Positions 31,575 through 41,254 are shown, counted from the first letter of the stretch. The stretch: 49,339 nucleotides of DNA from Tidjanibacter sp. (GCA_017390585.1 JAFPBB010000061.1:1-49339), one strand, 5' to 3'. Program-made: numbers and translations. Notes: generated from the sequence alone by a model not told the origin.

Positions 31575-34109
31575 TTACTCAATCTCGGTGTGCTCCTGGA
31601 AGAGGATGTCTTTGATGACAATCTCGGTGTCAGCAGCGCAACCGCCGAAGTCGAAGATGAGGCTGATTGCGGTCATATCCTTACCGGGCATATTAGCCAC
31701 CTTGTAGACAAACTCCTCCTCTGCAGTCAAGGGGTGACGATCTGCAAAGTAGAAGTGGTTGTCGTCGCCGGTCTGAGTGAGTTTCACGGTCACACCGGGA
31801 TGGTCGCTATTGGAGGTCATCTTCAGATAGAAGTCGTAGTTCTTATCTGCCGAAGTGGTCATATCGGTGAGGAACTTCACCTGAGCCTGCCACTGGTCGG
31901 TGGTAGCTGCGGGGAGCAAGAAGGTGTAGTTGTTGCCATCCTGCTCAACGGTAGGATTGTCGATCTGTGCCCAGCCGGGAGCGTAGTAGTACTCCATCGA
32001 GTTTACGTTGCAGCTGGTCCAGAGGTTACCTGCCGAGGTGGGATCCCACTGGGTGAGGTCGCCGAAGCGAGCCTTCTTAACCTCCATATCGAGGATGCCG
32101 CCGTTGTCGGTGAAGAAGAAGGTGTAGAAACCTGCGGTGGGACCACCCTCCATAGTGTGGATGTTACCATCGTCACCGGGAATGTTGAAGAAGCCATTGT
32201 CGGTCACAACGCCATATTGAGCCTTGGTCCACTCAAGACCCCAATCGCTCTGGCCGAATACCTTGATCGAGCCGCCCTCGGCCTTCATCCAGAGGGTGAT
32301 GCGATACTGGTTCTCGCTGATGCGTGCCATAGGCATAGGAGCCTCGCCGGTGTTCCAGCCGATGAGCTGACCCTCGGGCTTACCACCACCGTCACCGATG
32401 ATCCAGAGAGCCTTACCGTTGTCGTAGGTAGCCTTTGCGCCGCCGCTCATAGGAACAACCTTGAGCCAACCCTCGAGTTTCTGGATGCGGTAGTCGCCAT
32501 CCACAGCCAAGAATTTGAGAGTGGTGGGGTTAACCATCTCGAAGAAGTCGGGATCGATCCACATAGTGGAGAGGTCGATGCCGGTCACCTCAAGCTCCTC
32601 GTTCTGAGCGATGGTGAGGTCTGCGGGACCCTCGGAGATGCTCACGCCACCGATGGTAGCCTCGGGAGCCTTGAAGTCGCGTGCGCGGAGCTTAATCTGC
32701 CAGTAGCAGCCGGGGTTCTCGGCCACGAGGGTGATGTTGCTCTCGCTGATCTCGGTTACGTGGAATACGGGGTTCTCCCAAACTACATCCGAAGGAACGT
32801 AGATAAGAGGAGTGTTGGGTGCCAGGGTGATGGTCGAGCCGTCGAATACATAGGTACTCTCGGTAACGGGCCACTCGATGTCGATATCGGGCTCAACACC
32901 GGGGTTGGGACCAATGAGGGTCACGCCCCAGTTGATATACATCTTACCATCTGCGCCGGGGTTGTAGACATACTTGCCGTCGGGATAGAAGGTAACCTCG
33001 TCGTCGTAGAGACCGGTGTTTGCCTTGTCGTTTGCAGGAGCGCTCCACCAGCCGGCGGGATTCTCCACGCTCTCGCCACAACCGAGGTGACCCTGAGCAT
33101 TGCTATCCATTACCCAAACCTTACCTGCGCCGTCGGTACCTGCGAGCATCTCCTCGGGGGTAACAACCTTAACGGCGGGGATGAACTCATATTTCCAAGC
33201 GATGGGGCCGCCACCATTGCCGGTGGGGGTGTACCACACGAGGTTGAGTTTCTTCTTCATAGTTGCCACAGCACTCTCAACAACGAGGTAGCGGGGGTTG
33301 GTGAGTGCCTCATCGTGGGGAACGTAGGAGAGGTTCTTGCCCTCCTCGAGCACGAGCCAGATCTCCTCGATGCCGGCCTCGTTCCAAACCTGCTCAAATG
33401 CGTAGGTCGACTCGAAGGGCTCCACGGTGATAGCATAGTCCTCGGTGAGCGAGGGGTCGGTGCCGGGAAGGGTCGAAACGTCGTGGTTGACATAGAGCGA
33501 GCCATCCTCACCAGGGTTGAAGAGATACTTACCGTCGGCGGTGAAGGTCATCCTATCGTCGTAGAGACCCACGCCATCTTTGCCACCTGCGGGGCAGCTC
33601 CACCAACCGGTAGGATTGCCAACGGAGTCGCCGCAACCGAAGTGGTCGTTGACATTCGATGCCCACATCCACTCCTGCGAAGCGTTGTTGGAGATGGCGT
33701 TGTAGTACTTCGAAGCATCGAAGGGATCGCGATAGGTGTTGGCGAGGGTGAACTCTTTGTAGAGCGAGCCCTCCGAAACGCCACTTGCGTTGTAGGCTTT
33801 CACCTCAACCGAGTGGGTACCGGCGTCGCGGAAACGTGCGGTGTAGCCATTGACGGTCACAGCATATTTCTTCTTATCGGCAGCGTTGTCGGGACGAGCC
33901 TCATCCGAGAAGATCCACATAGGGGTCATAGCGGGGTTTTTCAGCGTGAAGGTAACCTCGTTGGTTTCGTCATTGACGATGATCTCCACATCCAACTCCG
34001 AGGCCACGGGGAGGTTTCCCTTGTCCACTGTGGGGAAGTCGGGCGTACAGCTGCTCACAGCAAACATTGTTGCAGCAGCCATTGCGATATATTTAATAAA
34101 CTTTTTCAT
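31575..34109 (-). CDS. SusE-like surface glycan-binding lipoprotein
   Basis: 844 aa. The lipoprotein signal ends in MFAVSSC followed by TPDFPTVD (surface-type). After an Ig/PKD-like domain (~25-120) come two long internal repeats, about residues 150-320 and 333-500, sharing HxGCGxSVxNPxGWWSxPA, GLYDDxxTF, GKYxxNPGxDGxxYxN and a Y/F-rich end. A third domain (~560-680) has IGDGGGKPEGQLIGWNTGEA, as in SusE/SusF starch-binding modules. The last ~150 residues (LWTSCNVNSMEYYYAPGWAQ) look like a carbohydrate-binding jelly roll. No catalytic motif is present. Its position after susD and its length fit a surface binding protein for the locus. Confidence 0.82.
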   Translation of the reverse strand: MKKFIKYIAMAAATMFAVSSCTPDFPTVDKGNLPVASELDVEIIVNDETNEVTFTLKNPAMTPMWIFSDEARPDNAADKKKYAVTVNGYTARFRDAGTHSVEVKAYNASGVSEGSLYKEFTLANTYRDPFDASKYYNAISNNASQEWMWASNVNDHFGCGDSVGNPTGWWSCPAGGKDGVGLYDDRMTFTADGKYLFNPGEDGSLYVNHDVSTLPGTDPSLTEDYAITVEPFESTYAFEQVWNEAGIEEIWLVLEEGKNLSYVPHDEALTNPRYLVVESAVATMKKKLNLVWYTPTGNGGGPIAWKYEFIPAVKVVTPEEMLAGTDGAGKVWVMDSNAQGHLGCGESVENPAGWWSAPANDKANTGLYDDEVTFYPDGKYVYNPGADGKMYINWGVTLIGPNPGVEPDIDIEWPVTESTYVFDGSTITLAPNTPLIYVPSDVVWENPVFHVTEISESNITLVAENPGCYWQIKLRARDFKAPEATIGGVSISEGPADLTIAQNEELEVTGIDLSTMWIDPDFFEMVNPTTLKFLAVDGDYRIQKLEGWLKVVPMSGGAKATYDNGKALWIIGDGGGKPEGQLIGWNTGEAPMPMARISENQYRITLWMKAEGGSIKVFGQSDWGLEWTKAQYGVVTDNGFFNIPGDDGNIHTMEGGPTAGFYTFFFTDNGGILDMEVKKARFGDLTQWDPTSAGNLWTSCNVNSMEYYYAPGWAQIDNPTVEQDGNNYTFLLPAATTDQWQAQVKFLTDMTTSADKNYDFYLKMTSNSDHPGVTVKLTQTGDDNHFYFADRHPLTAEEEFVYKVANMPGKDMTAISLIFDFGGCAADTEIVIKDILFQEHTEIE

Positions 34110-34152
34110 ACTTTACCTTTTATAATTAAAGTAGTCCTACTCTCTTTATCGA

Positions 34153-35673
34153 CTAATAGGGGTTCTGGGTCATCTTGTGAGCCTCGTCCACCTTGTCCAT
34201 CTCGCCCTGAGGAATGGGCCAATACTTCTTGTTGATGGTCCAATCGGTGGTCCTCCACTCGTGGTTGGCAGCGGTGAGCACCTCTGCAGCCTTGCCGGTA
34301 CGAACCAAATCCCAGTAGCGTTTGCCCTCGCCGAGGAACTCTTTACGACGCTCCTTGAGGATCTCGTCGATGTTGCACTCGGTGGAGAGAGTTGCGCCTG
34401 CGCGAGTCTGCACCTCGTTGAGTTTTGCAAGACCCTTGTCGCCCTGCTGGAGGAGCAACTCAAACTCAGCTGCGTTGAGCAGAACCTCCGAGTAGCGGTA
34501 GATGCGCTGGTTGTTGCCGTGGTTCATATCGCCGTCGGCCTTCTGACCGTGGTTGCCATTGAGGCGAGCGATATACTTCTTGAGGAAGTTGCCGGTATCC
34601 TGCCAACGGGGGGTGTAGTCGGCTGCGCCGGTGTCGGCCATAAACTTAGCATAGTTCAAGATACCGCCATCCTTACGCTGGTCGCCATCCTCATACATCT
34701 CGTAGGCGTGTGCAGCAACGGGCGAGAAGCCCCAACCGTCGCAGTAGACACTCTTACATCCGGGGATGCCGATGAGCATAGGATATACGGTACCACCGGT
34801 AGCGATGGGCGAACCCCACGAGCGAACAGCGCCCTCGGAGACGTAGTTGATCTCCCAGATGGACTCCTGGCTCCACTCGCCGCTCTCCTCCCAGATGCCT
34901 GCGAAGTCATCAACCAAGCCGTAGCTATTCGAGTTGATGATCTCGTTCATATAGCCCAGGGCGGTTGCATAGCGCGAGATGTCGTTCTGGTACATAACCA
35001 TCTCGGCATAGAGCATATAGGCCATAGCGGTGGTCACGCGACCCTCCTCGCCACCAACGGCCTTCATAGGCAGAGCGTTGAGAGCCAATGCGTCCTCAAT
35101 CATCTTGATAACGTTGGCATAAACCTCGTCTGCATTGATCTGGTCGGTGTAGTAGGGAGCGGTGAGGTTGGCATCGTAGAAGGGAATGTTGCCCCAGAAT
35201 TTCCAGAGAACATTGTAGTAGTATGCCTTCAGAATCATTGCCTCTGCAACGTAGCGATTTTTCACGTCGGCGGGGATGTTCTCCATAATTGCGGCCTCCT
35301 CGATAACGATGTTGGAGCGGTTGATACCGGAGTATGCGATGGTCCAAATCTGGTTGCAGCAATCCACAGCGGTTGCGGTGTAGTAGTGGGTTTTCACGAG
35401 CACGGGCTGGTCACCGTCGTTGGAGCCGCCGCAGTAGATGTCGTCTGCCATAATGTCCGAAACCATATTCAGAGCATTATACTGGTAGAAATAGTCGAAC
35501 CAGTTGAGGGGGTCGTAGGCGGCCACCACGCTGGTGAAGAGTCGGCTCTCCTCGGTGAAGTAGTTCGACCTGAGAATCTCGGTGGTCGAGTCCACGGTGA
35601 GGAAATCCTCTGTACAGCCGTTCAGTCCAAGAGCAGCCAGTACACTAATAGCAAATAATTTAATCTTTTTCAT
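34153..35673 (-). CDS. susD: RagB/SusD family nutrient uptake lipoprotein
   Basis: 506 aa. Lipoprotein signal ending in AALGLNGC with TEDFLTVD, the usual SusD start. Helical TPR-like segments bear the family landmarks (RLFTSVVAAYDPLNWFDYFY, AEAMILKAYYYNVLWKFWGN and YRYSEVLLNAAEFELL). The C-terminus is the usual ERRKEFLGEGKRYWDLVRTG ... KYWPIPQGEMD. SusD forms the lid of the SusC transporter and binds glycan on the surface. It lies 22 bp after susC and 43 bp ahead of the SusE-like gene. Confidence 0.96.
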   Translation of the reverse strand: MKKIKLFAISVLAALGLNGCTEDFLTVDSTTEILRSNYFTEESRLFTSVVAAYDPLNWFDYFYQYNALNMVSDIMADDIYCGGSNDGDQPVLVKTHYYTATAVDCCNQIWTIAYSGINRSNIVIEEAAIMENIPADVKNRYVAEAMILKAYYYNVLWKFWGNIPFYDANLTAPYYTDQINADEVYANVIKMIEDALALNALPMKAVGGEEGRVTTAMAYMLYAEMVMYQNDISRYATALGYMNEIINSNSYGLVDDFAGIWEESGEWSQESIWEINYVSEGAVRSWGSPIATGGTVYPMLIGIPGCKSVYCDGWGFSPVAAHAYEMYEDGDQRKDGGILNYAKFMADTGAADYTPRWQDTGNFLKKYIARLNGNHGQKADGDMNHGNNQRIYRYSEVLLNAAEFELLLQQGDKGLAKLNEVQTRAGATLSTECNIDEILKERRKEFLGEGKRYWDLVRTGKAAEVLTAANHEWRTTDWTINKKYWPIPQGEMDKVDEAHKMTQNPY

Positions 35674-35695
35674 AGTATTAAGCCGTTTTGGATGA

Positions 35696-38600
35696 TTAGA
35701 AAGTTACGTTAGCACCGAAGGTGAGGGTGCGAGCCTGGGGATATACACCACGGTCGATACCATAGGCAGTACCGAAGCTGGAGTTACCACCGGTAACCTC
35801 GGGATCACAACCGGTATATTTGGTCAGGGTGAAGAGGTTGTCGCACGAAACGTATACCCTCACGCGGGAGATTGCAAACTTCTCGGTCAGATTTGCGGGC
35901 AGAGTGTAGCCCAGCTGGATGTTCCTCATACGGATGAAAGAAGCGTCCTCCAACCAGTAGTCCGAAACGCGATAGTTCTCATTCTTCGACTCAAACTCAA
36001 ACTTGGGTGCCGAGTTGGTTGTGCCCTCGCCGGTCCAACGGTTGAGAATGTTCTTGGGAAGGTTGATGGAGTAGAGGTCGGTACGGCGGCTTACGTTGAA
36101 GACGTCGTTACCTGCCTGGCCCTGCAAGAAGGCGCTGAAGTCGAAGTTCCTCCACTCGAGGGTGAGGTTCAAACCGAAGGTCCAATCGGGAGTACCCTTA
36201 CCGATGATGGTACGGTCGTCCTCGTTGATAATACCATCCTCGTTGATATCAACCCAACGGAAGTCACCGGGGGTTGCATTGGGCTGAATGAGAGTGGTGT
36301 TGCCCTCTGCGTCGGTGTGGGTGTAGGCGTTAACCTCGTCCATATTCTGGAACACGCCTGCGGTCTGCCAGCCCCAGAAGTAGGGGAATACCATACCGAG
36401 GTCACCACGGGTGAGGGTACCGATCTTGTGGCTATCACCGGTCAGATAGGTCGACTCGTCGCCGAGGTGGGTGAGTTTGTTGGTGTTGTAGGATACGTTG
36501 GCATTGATACCATAGTTGAGCTCGCCTGCCCTACCGCGGTAGCCGAGGTCGATCTCGATACCTTTATTCACCATATTACCCACGTTACCGATAGGTGCGG
36601 AGTCACCTGCGTAGCTGGGAACCTGCATTGCCATCAGCATACCGCGAGTCTCTTTGGTGTAGTAGTCGAGGCTGAGGGTGAGCGAGTTGTTGAAGAAGCC
36701 CAGGTCAACACCGAGGTCGGTCTGTACGGACTCCTCCCACTTGATGTTGGGGTTGGCAAGACCGTTGGGTTTGTTACCCACGATGATGGTCTCGGTGCCA
36801 CCAACGCCGAAGGGATAGTTGTTACCCGACACCATAGTGGTGGTGTAGCGCATATCACCGATCGAGTCGTTACCGTTCTTACCCCACGATGCGCGAACCT
36901 TCATTGCGCTGATGAGGTCGATGTTCTGCAAGAACTCCTCGTTCTTCACGTTCCAACCTGCCGAAAGCGAGGGGAATACGCCCCACTTGTTGTTGGGACC
37001 GAAGCGCGACGAACCATCACGACGTACGGTTGCCTGCAACATATATTTCTCTGCGTAGTTGTACGATGCACGAGCGAAGTAGGATGCAAGGCGGTAGGGG
37101 GTCGAGTGATAGTAGCCATAGACGCTCTGCCAGCCGTCTGACGAGGTACCGGTTGCGAAGTTGATGTTGGCCATATATTCGTTCACCTCGGGGAGGTTGC
37201 TCTTCGAGCCACCCACCTGTGCGCCATTCTGCGAGATGGCTGCCTGACCGAGCAGGATCTGGAAGTTGTGGTCCTCAATCTGCTTCTCATAGGTCAAGGT
37301 GTTCTCAATCTGCCACCTGAGGCTGCGGTTCATCTGCTGGTATGCGCTGGTTGCATACTGGGGTTTGTAGGTCACAACCTTCTCGCCTTGCTCGTTGTAG
37401 GAAACCTCCTCGGATACCTGGTCGAGGTTGAAGGACTTCTGGTTGCGATAGTACTGCATATTGTAGCCGTGGTTGCCCCAGAACGAAAGGTCGGCACCGA
37501 ACGAAGTGCGGAAGGTGAGGCCCTCTGCAATCTGCAGGTCGAGAGCTGCGTTGGCCACGAACTTATCGGTGTTGTACTTGGTTGCGGGGAGCTGCATAGT
37601 TGCCAGGGGGTGCTGGAGCTCATTGTAGACACCACCGTCCACCATCGAGTAGACCTTACCCTCGGCGTCGCGGATCATGTGGGGGAATACATAGAGTTTC
37701 GAACCATCGGGCTGAGCGATGAAGATCTCTTTGTACTGCTCAATCTCCTCCTCGGTTGCGTAGATAGCCTGGAGGGGGCTCATTGCCATTGCCGAGCCGA
37801 GAACGGTACCGAACTCCGAGCTCTCGCCTACGCTACCCACCGAGTTGATGTTTGCATAGGATACGTTCACCGAAACGGTTGCTTTGTTGAAGAGTGCGCG
37901 GCTGCTGCTCTTATCGAAGAGGGTAGCCTGGGTGTTGGCACGGAGGGTGAGACGGTCGTAGTTCGAAACGCCATAGTTACCGCCGACGATACCGTCCTGT
38001 GCGAAGTAACCTGCCGAGAACATATAGTTAACCTTGTCGCTTGCGCCACTCACCTGCACCTGGTGCTGCTGAACGGGAGCGTTCTTGTTGAGAACGGCGT
38101 CAACCCAGTCGGTACCCTTGCCGAACGAGTAGGGATCGGCGTAGCGGGGAGCCTTACCTGCGTTGATGTCACCCTCGTTCATCATAATTGCATACTCGGT
38201 AGCGTCGAGAACCAGAGGTTTGCGCCATACGTTCTGCATACCATAGGAGTAGTCGTATGTGATGACTGCATCGCCCGATTTACCCTTCTTGGTGGTAACG
38301 AGAATTACACCGTTTGCTGCACGAGCACCATATACTGCTGCGGAAGCTGCATCTTTGAGCACCTCAACGCGCTCGATATCGCTGGGGTTGAGGTAGTCGA
38401 TACCGCCCGAGAGGGCCATACCGTCGACGATATAGAGGGGCTGCGAGTCGTTGATGGAGCCGATACCGCGGATACGCACCTGCGACGATGCACCGGGAGC
38501 ACCCGAAACCTGCTGAACTGCCACACCGGAGGAGAGACCACGCAGAGCGTTGTCGATACGGGTGGGAGCCGATTTCTCGATTGCGTCCTCCGAGATCGAG

Positions 38601-38974
38601 GAGATGGCGGCGGTCACCACGCTCTTCTTCTGGGTACCGTAACCGATAACCACGATGTCCTCGAATACCTCAGCCTCGCTCTCGAGGGTGAAGTTGATCA
38701 CCGAGCGGCCATCTACAGCCACGGTCACGGTGGTCATACCGAGGTAGGAAACAGTAAGGTGGTTCTTAGCAGGGTCTGCAACAGCGATGGTATACTCGCC
38801 GTCGACGCCTGTAATAGTACCTTGGTTGGTCTCATCAACCATCACAGTTGCACCGATTACGGGTTCACCGGAGGTGTCTTTGACCGTACCTCTCACTTGC
38901 TGTGCGTAGATACTGCCACAGCCGACGCCCATCATCGCGAGGAAGAGGGCGATTTTAAGTGTAAAGTTTTTCAT
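35696..38974 (-). CDS. susC: SusC/RagA family TonB-linked outer membrane protein
   Basis: 1092 aa. A signal peptide (to about residue 24) is followed by a CarboxypepD_reg-like domain (VRGTVKDTSGEPVIGATVMV), the TonB box region, and a plug with the SusC signatures (LRGLSSGVAVQQVSGAPGAS, QVRIRGIGSINDSQPLYIVD, VEVLKDAASAAVYGARAANG). The barrel ends in ARTLTFGANVTF with a terminal Phe. It imports glucan oligosaccharides with SusD. It is the first gene of the leftward operon. One of the two CATG tetranucleotides of the window is at 37676-37679, at His-Met. Confidence 0.97.
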   Translation of the reverse strand: MKNFTLKIALFLAMMGVGCGSIYAQQVRGTVKDTSGEPVIGATVMVDETNQGTITGVDGEYTIAVADPAKNHLTVSYLGMTTVTVAVDGRSVINFTLESEAEVFEDIVVIGYGTQKKSVVTAAISSISEDAIEKSAPTRIDNALRGLSSGVAVQQVSGAPGASSQVRIRGIGSINDSQPLYIVDGMALSGGIDYLNPSDIERVEVLKDAASAAVYGARAANGVILVTTKKGKSGDAVITYDYSYGMQNVWRKPLVLDATEYAIMMNEGDINAGKAPRYADPYSFGKGTDWVDAVLNKNAPVQQHQVQVSGASDKVNYMFSAGYFAQDGIVGGNYGVSNYDRLTLRANTQATLFDKSSSRALFNKATVSVNVSYANINSVGSVGESSEFGTVLGSAMAMSPLQAIYATEEEIEQYKEIFIAQPDGSKLYVFPHMIRDAEGKVYSMVDGGVYNELQHPLATMQLPATKYNTDKFVANAALDLQIAEGLTFRTSFGADLSFWGNHGYNMQYYRNQKSFNLDQVSEEVSYNEQGEKVVTYKPQYATSAYQQMNRSLRWQIENTLTYEKQIEDHNFQILLGQAAISQNGAQVGGSKSNLPEVNEYMANINFATGTSSDGWQSVYGYYHSTPYRLASYFARASYNYAEKYMLQATVRRDGSSRFGPNNKWGVFPSLSAGWNVKNEEFLQNIDLISAMKVRASWGKNGNDSIGDMRYTTTMVSGNNYPFGVGGTETIIVGNKPNGLANPNIKWEESVQTDLGVDLGFFNNSLTLSLDYYTKETRGMLMAMQVPSYAGDSAPIGNVGNMVNKGIEIDLGYRGRAGELNYGINANVSYNTNKLTHLGDESTYLTGDSHKIGTLTRGDLGMVFPYFWGWQTAGVFQNMDEVNAYTHTDAEGNTTLIQPNATPGDFRWVDINEDGIINEDDRTIIGKGTPDWTFGLNLTLEWRNFDFSAFLQGQAGNDVFNVSRRTDLYSINLPKNILNRWTGEGTTNSAPKFEFESKNENYRVSDYWLEDASFIRMRNIQLGYTLPANLTEKFAISRVRVYVSCDNLFTLTKYTGCDPEVTGGNSSFGTAYGIDRGVYPQARTLTFGANVTF

Positions 38975-39152
38975 AGGCTTTTAATTAGTTAGTGAAATAT
39001 GTGAGTTGAGTTTTGGTTTCAGGTTATGGTGGTGCCTCGCCGAGCTTTGCCTCCCCGCAGCGGAGTGGATGGCTCTCAAATCGATAGTAAATATACCTAA
39101 ATAACGTGTACGCTCGCACGCGAGGGGGCGATTAAGTGGATAGAAGTGGAAG

Positions 39153-39195
39153 TGATAGTTGCCTAAAAGTGCAACTATCAAGCGGTTAACCGCTT
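39153..39195. promoter_or_regulatory. Two adjacent perfect palindromes upstream of susC
   Basis: TGATAGTTGC (39153-39162) pairs with GCAACTATCA (39171-39180), 8-nt loop. It is followed at once by AAGCGGTTAACCGCTT (39180-39195), a perfect 16-bp palindrome. They lie about 180 bp upstream of susC and 210 bp after the regulator gene. No T-run follows on either strand, so operator sites are more likely than terminators. The 431-bp gap 38975-39405 has no gene; no TAnnTTTG box is visible on the susC strand, the nearest being TATATTTA about 110 bp upstream of susC. Confidence 0.55.
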
Positions 39196-39287
39196 TGGTT
39201 TTTCAAAAAAAAGTGGACACCATTTCTTGACTAAACGGTAGATTTTCGGCTCCGAACGGCAAAAATCCCGCCCCGAAACGCACGCAA

Positions 39288-39305
39288 CACTCCATCATTG
39301 GAGTG
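39288..39305. promoter_or_regulatory. Perfect 7-bp inverted repeat flanked by GCAAC
   Basis: CACTCCA-TCAT-TGGAGTG, bordered by GCAA on the left and GCAACC on the right. It lies between susC and the regulator gene. A further hairpin, CCCCTGC-TATT-GTAGGGG, lies near 39327-39344. Either could end the regulator transcript or bind a protein. Confidence 0.4.
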
Positions 39306-39405
39306 CAACCACAACGGCATTTCGCCCCTGCTATTGTAGGGGAAAATAAGAGGGTAGCAAATGGAGAAAAACCCCTTCAGGATTGTTCCGCGCAGGGCAC
39401 TGCCA

Positions 39406-41088
39406 CTACGACTTGAAGGAACCGATGGTGCGGATAACCTGCTCAAAGTCGTCGCGGTTGCCACGCGCACGATTCTTCACCTTCGCGCGATAGTTATAGA
39501 TGGTGTTGACCGAGTAGTGCAACAGCAGCGCAATCTTCGACGAGTCGGTGATGCCGAGGCGTATGAGTGCAAAGATTCGGAGCTCCGTGTTGAGCCTCTC
39601 GCCCTTCTTGAGCTCAATCTGGCCCTCGTCGTCGAGGAGCGAATTGAACTCCTCCACGAAGTTGGGATAGAGATTGAGGAATGCCGAGTCGAAGACCTCA
39701 TAGAAGTGCTCCTTCTCCGCCTCGATGATGTCGTTGGAGGGGAACTCGCGATTGAGCTCGCTGATGGAGCCACTCATAATGCCCTTACGCACACGACGTT
39801 GCATAGAGGCAATCTTGTCGATGTAGTCCGAGCACATCGAGAGGAACAGACCGATGTACTCCTCCTTGACCATATTGGCCTCGGCGATGGAGAGGTTGAG
39901 TTGCGAGAGCTGACGGTTGGTCTCCTTGAGGGCGTCGTTCACCGCCTGCACCTCGTCGTTTTTGGCTCGCAGTTGGCGTTGGGCGCGACTTGTACGGCGC
40001 AGCAACATAACGACATAGATGCACACAGCCAGGAGAATGGCCGCCATAAAGGAGGTCATAATAGTGAGCCTACGCTGCATCTTCTGCTGTCGGCTGACGC
40101 TGTTGTGATAGTCCTGCTCGATGGTGTTCATACGGATAGCCACCTGCCATTGGCGGAGCTTGGCATTGTAGGAGATGGCGTCGTCGGTGGAGCGGCGGAT
40201 GTAGCGGAAGGCGCGCTCAATGTCGCCGTCGGCCGAGAGGAGCGAGGCGAGCATACAGAGCGAGGCGGTGTCCTTGATGGCCAAACGGGTGTCGACGGCG
40301 GCGGAACGTATGAGCCACAGGGCCTGATTGGTGGTGTCGCCGAGTCGCTCATAGACCATCGAGAGGAAGTAGGCCGCAATGGCGTAGGTGTGCTCGGTGG
40401 GCTGCGAGAGTGCCAGGAGTTGCTCGGCAGTGTGGAGCGCCTCCTCATAGTGCTGGGAGTCGTAGAGGTCGAGGAGTCGGGTGGAGAGGGAGTCGCGCGT
40501 GTAGTTGGGGGTGCGCTCGGCTATATCGCGCGGGAGTTCATAGAGTTGGCGGCGGTAGTGGGCGAGATTGGTGGCGCACTCCTTGGCCATCTCGAGGTCC
40601 TTGGAGTACTCCATAAAATCCCTATTGAAGTGGATGCAGGTGAGATAGTACTCCGCCAGACGCTCCTCGGCAAGACTCTCCACATCCACACGCGAGAAGG
40701 AACCGAGTGCCTCGGCATACATACCGGCCACAGTGTAGAGCTTGGCAATGGCCAGATGACTCTCACCGATGAGCGCCTCATCGCCAATGGCATTGGCATA
40801 CTCGAGTGCGAGATTTCCATAGCTGAGTGCCGCGTCGAGATTGTAGGCAAAATGCTCCTCATAGAGACGGTGGGCATAGTCGTAGGCCTTGACGGGGGAG
40901 GTCTCGGCACCAAGCAAATCCTTGAAGTGGGCTATGCGTCCCTCGCGTACGGAGGTGTATTCGTCGGCGGTGCGGAGAATGTCGTCGAGCTGTTCGAGTT
41001 CGGCTCGGAGACTCCTGTCGAGCTGTGCGGCAGCGGGAATTTGCGCCGCCAGCAGGAGTGCAAGGAAGAGTGTGGAAAGTGGTTTCAT
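39406..41088 (-). CDS. DUF6377 / SusR-type membrane-spanning transcriptional regulator
   Basis: 560 aa. A signal peptide (~1-21) leads to a periplasmic helical TPR-like sensor (~25-340; RLYEEHFAYNLDAALSYGNL, HLAIAKLYTVAGMYAEALGS). One membrane helix is at ~343-364, followed by a coiled coil (~370-405) and a cytoplasmic region ending in a LuxR-like helix-turn-helix (~510-545, SSKIALLLHYSVNTIYNYRA). This is the arrangement of SusR, which senses an oligosaccharide in the periplasm and turns on its locus. It stands between susC and the divergent GH30-GH3 genes and should control both. It has its own promoter at 41108-41138. Confidence 0.85.
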   Translation of the reverse strand: MKPLSTLFLALLLAAQIPAAAQLDRSLRAELEQLDDILRTADEYTSVREGRIAHFKDLLGAETSPVKAYDYAHRLYEEHFAYNLDAALSYGNLALEYANAIGDEALIGESHLAIAKLYTVAGMYAEALGSFSRVDVESLAEERLAEYYLTCIHFNRDFMEYSKDLEMAKECATNLAHYRRQLYELPRDIAERTPNYTRDSLSTRLLDLYDSQHYEEALHTAEQLLALSQPTEHTYAIAAYFLSMVYERLGDTTNQALWLIRSAAVDTRLAIKDTASLCMLASLLSADGDIERAFRYIRRSTDDAISYNAKLRQWQVAIRMNTIEQDYHNSVSRQQKMQRRLTIMTSFMAAILLAVCIYVVMLLRRTSRAQRQLRAKNDEVQAVNDALKETNRQLSQLNLSIAEANMVKEEYIGLFLSMCSDYIDKIASMQRRVRKGIMSGSISELNREFPSNDIIEAEKEHFYEVFDSAFLNLYPNFVEEFNSLLDDEGQIELKKGERLNTELRIFALIRLGITDSSKIALLLHYSVNTIYNYRAKVKNRARGNRDDFEQVIRTIGSFKS

Positions 41089-41107
41089 AGGTGGTTAATA
41101 TTATCAC

Positions 41108-41138
41108 AAATGTAGCAATTATTTTCGGGAATTCCAAG
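41108..41138 (-). promoter_or_regulatory. Promoter of the SusR-type regulator gene
   Basis: Minus strand: TTG at 41138-41136, a 20-bp spacer and TACATTTG at 41115-41108, 19 bp ahead of the start codon. This is a good match, so the regulator is probably expressed without induction. Confidence 0.7.
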
Positions 41139-41150
41139 CCCCTCAATCCA

Positions 41151-41202
41151 CTTTTTGCAAACGTCAAGTGGCAGACAATCAGCGTGTAGACTTTTTGCAA
41201 AT
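41151..41202. promoter_or_regulatory. Direct repeat ACTTTTTGCAAA with 40-bp spacing
   Basis: ACTTTTTGCAAA occurs at 41151-41162 and again as ACTTTTTGCAAA at 41191-41202, exactly 40 bp apart. The first copy lies inside an imperfect palindrome (CCACTT ... AAGTGG). The repeats sit between the regulator promoter and the GH30 -7 box, where a regulator dimer could bind. Confidence 0.5.
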
Positions 41203-41246
41203 CCACATTTTGGCCTCACACGCTTCCCTCCCCCTGCTCTATTTCG

Positions 41247-41254
41247 TATATTTG
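41247..41254 (+). promoter_or_regulatory. -7 box of the GH30-GH3 operon
   Basis: TATATTTG, about 104 bp ahead of the GH30 start. No good -33 is present at 19-21 bp, which is typical of promoters that need an activator; the direct repeats at 41151-41202 lie 45 bp upstream. Confidence 0.55.
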
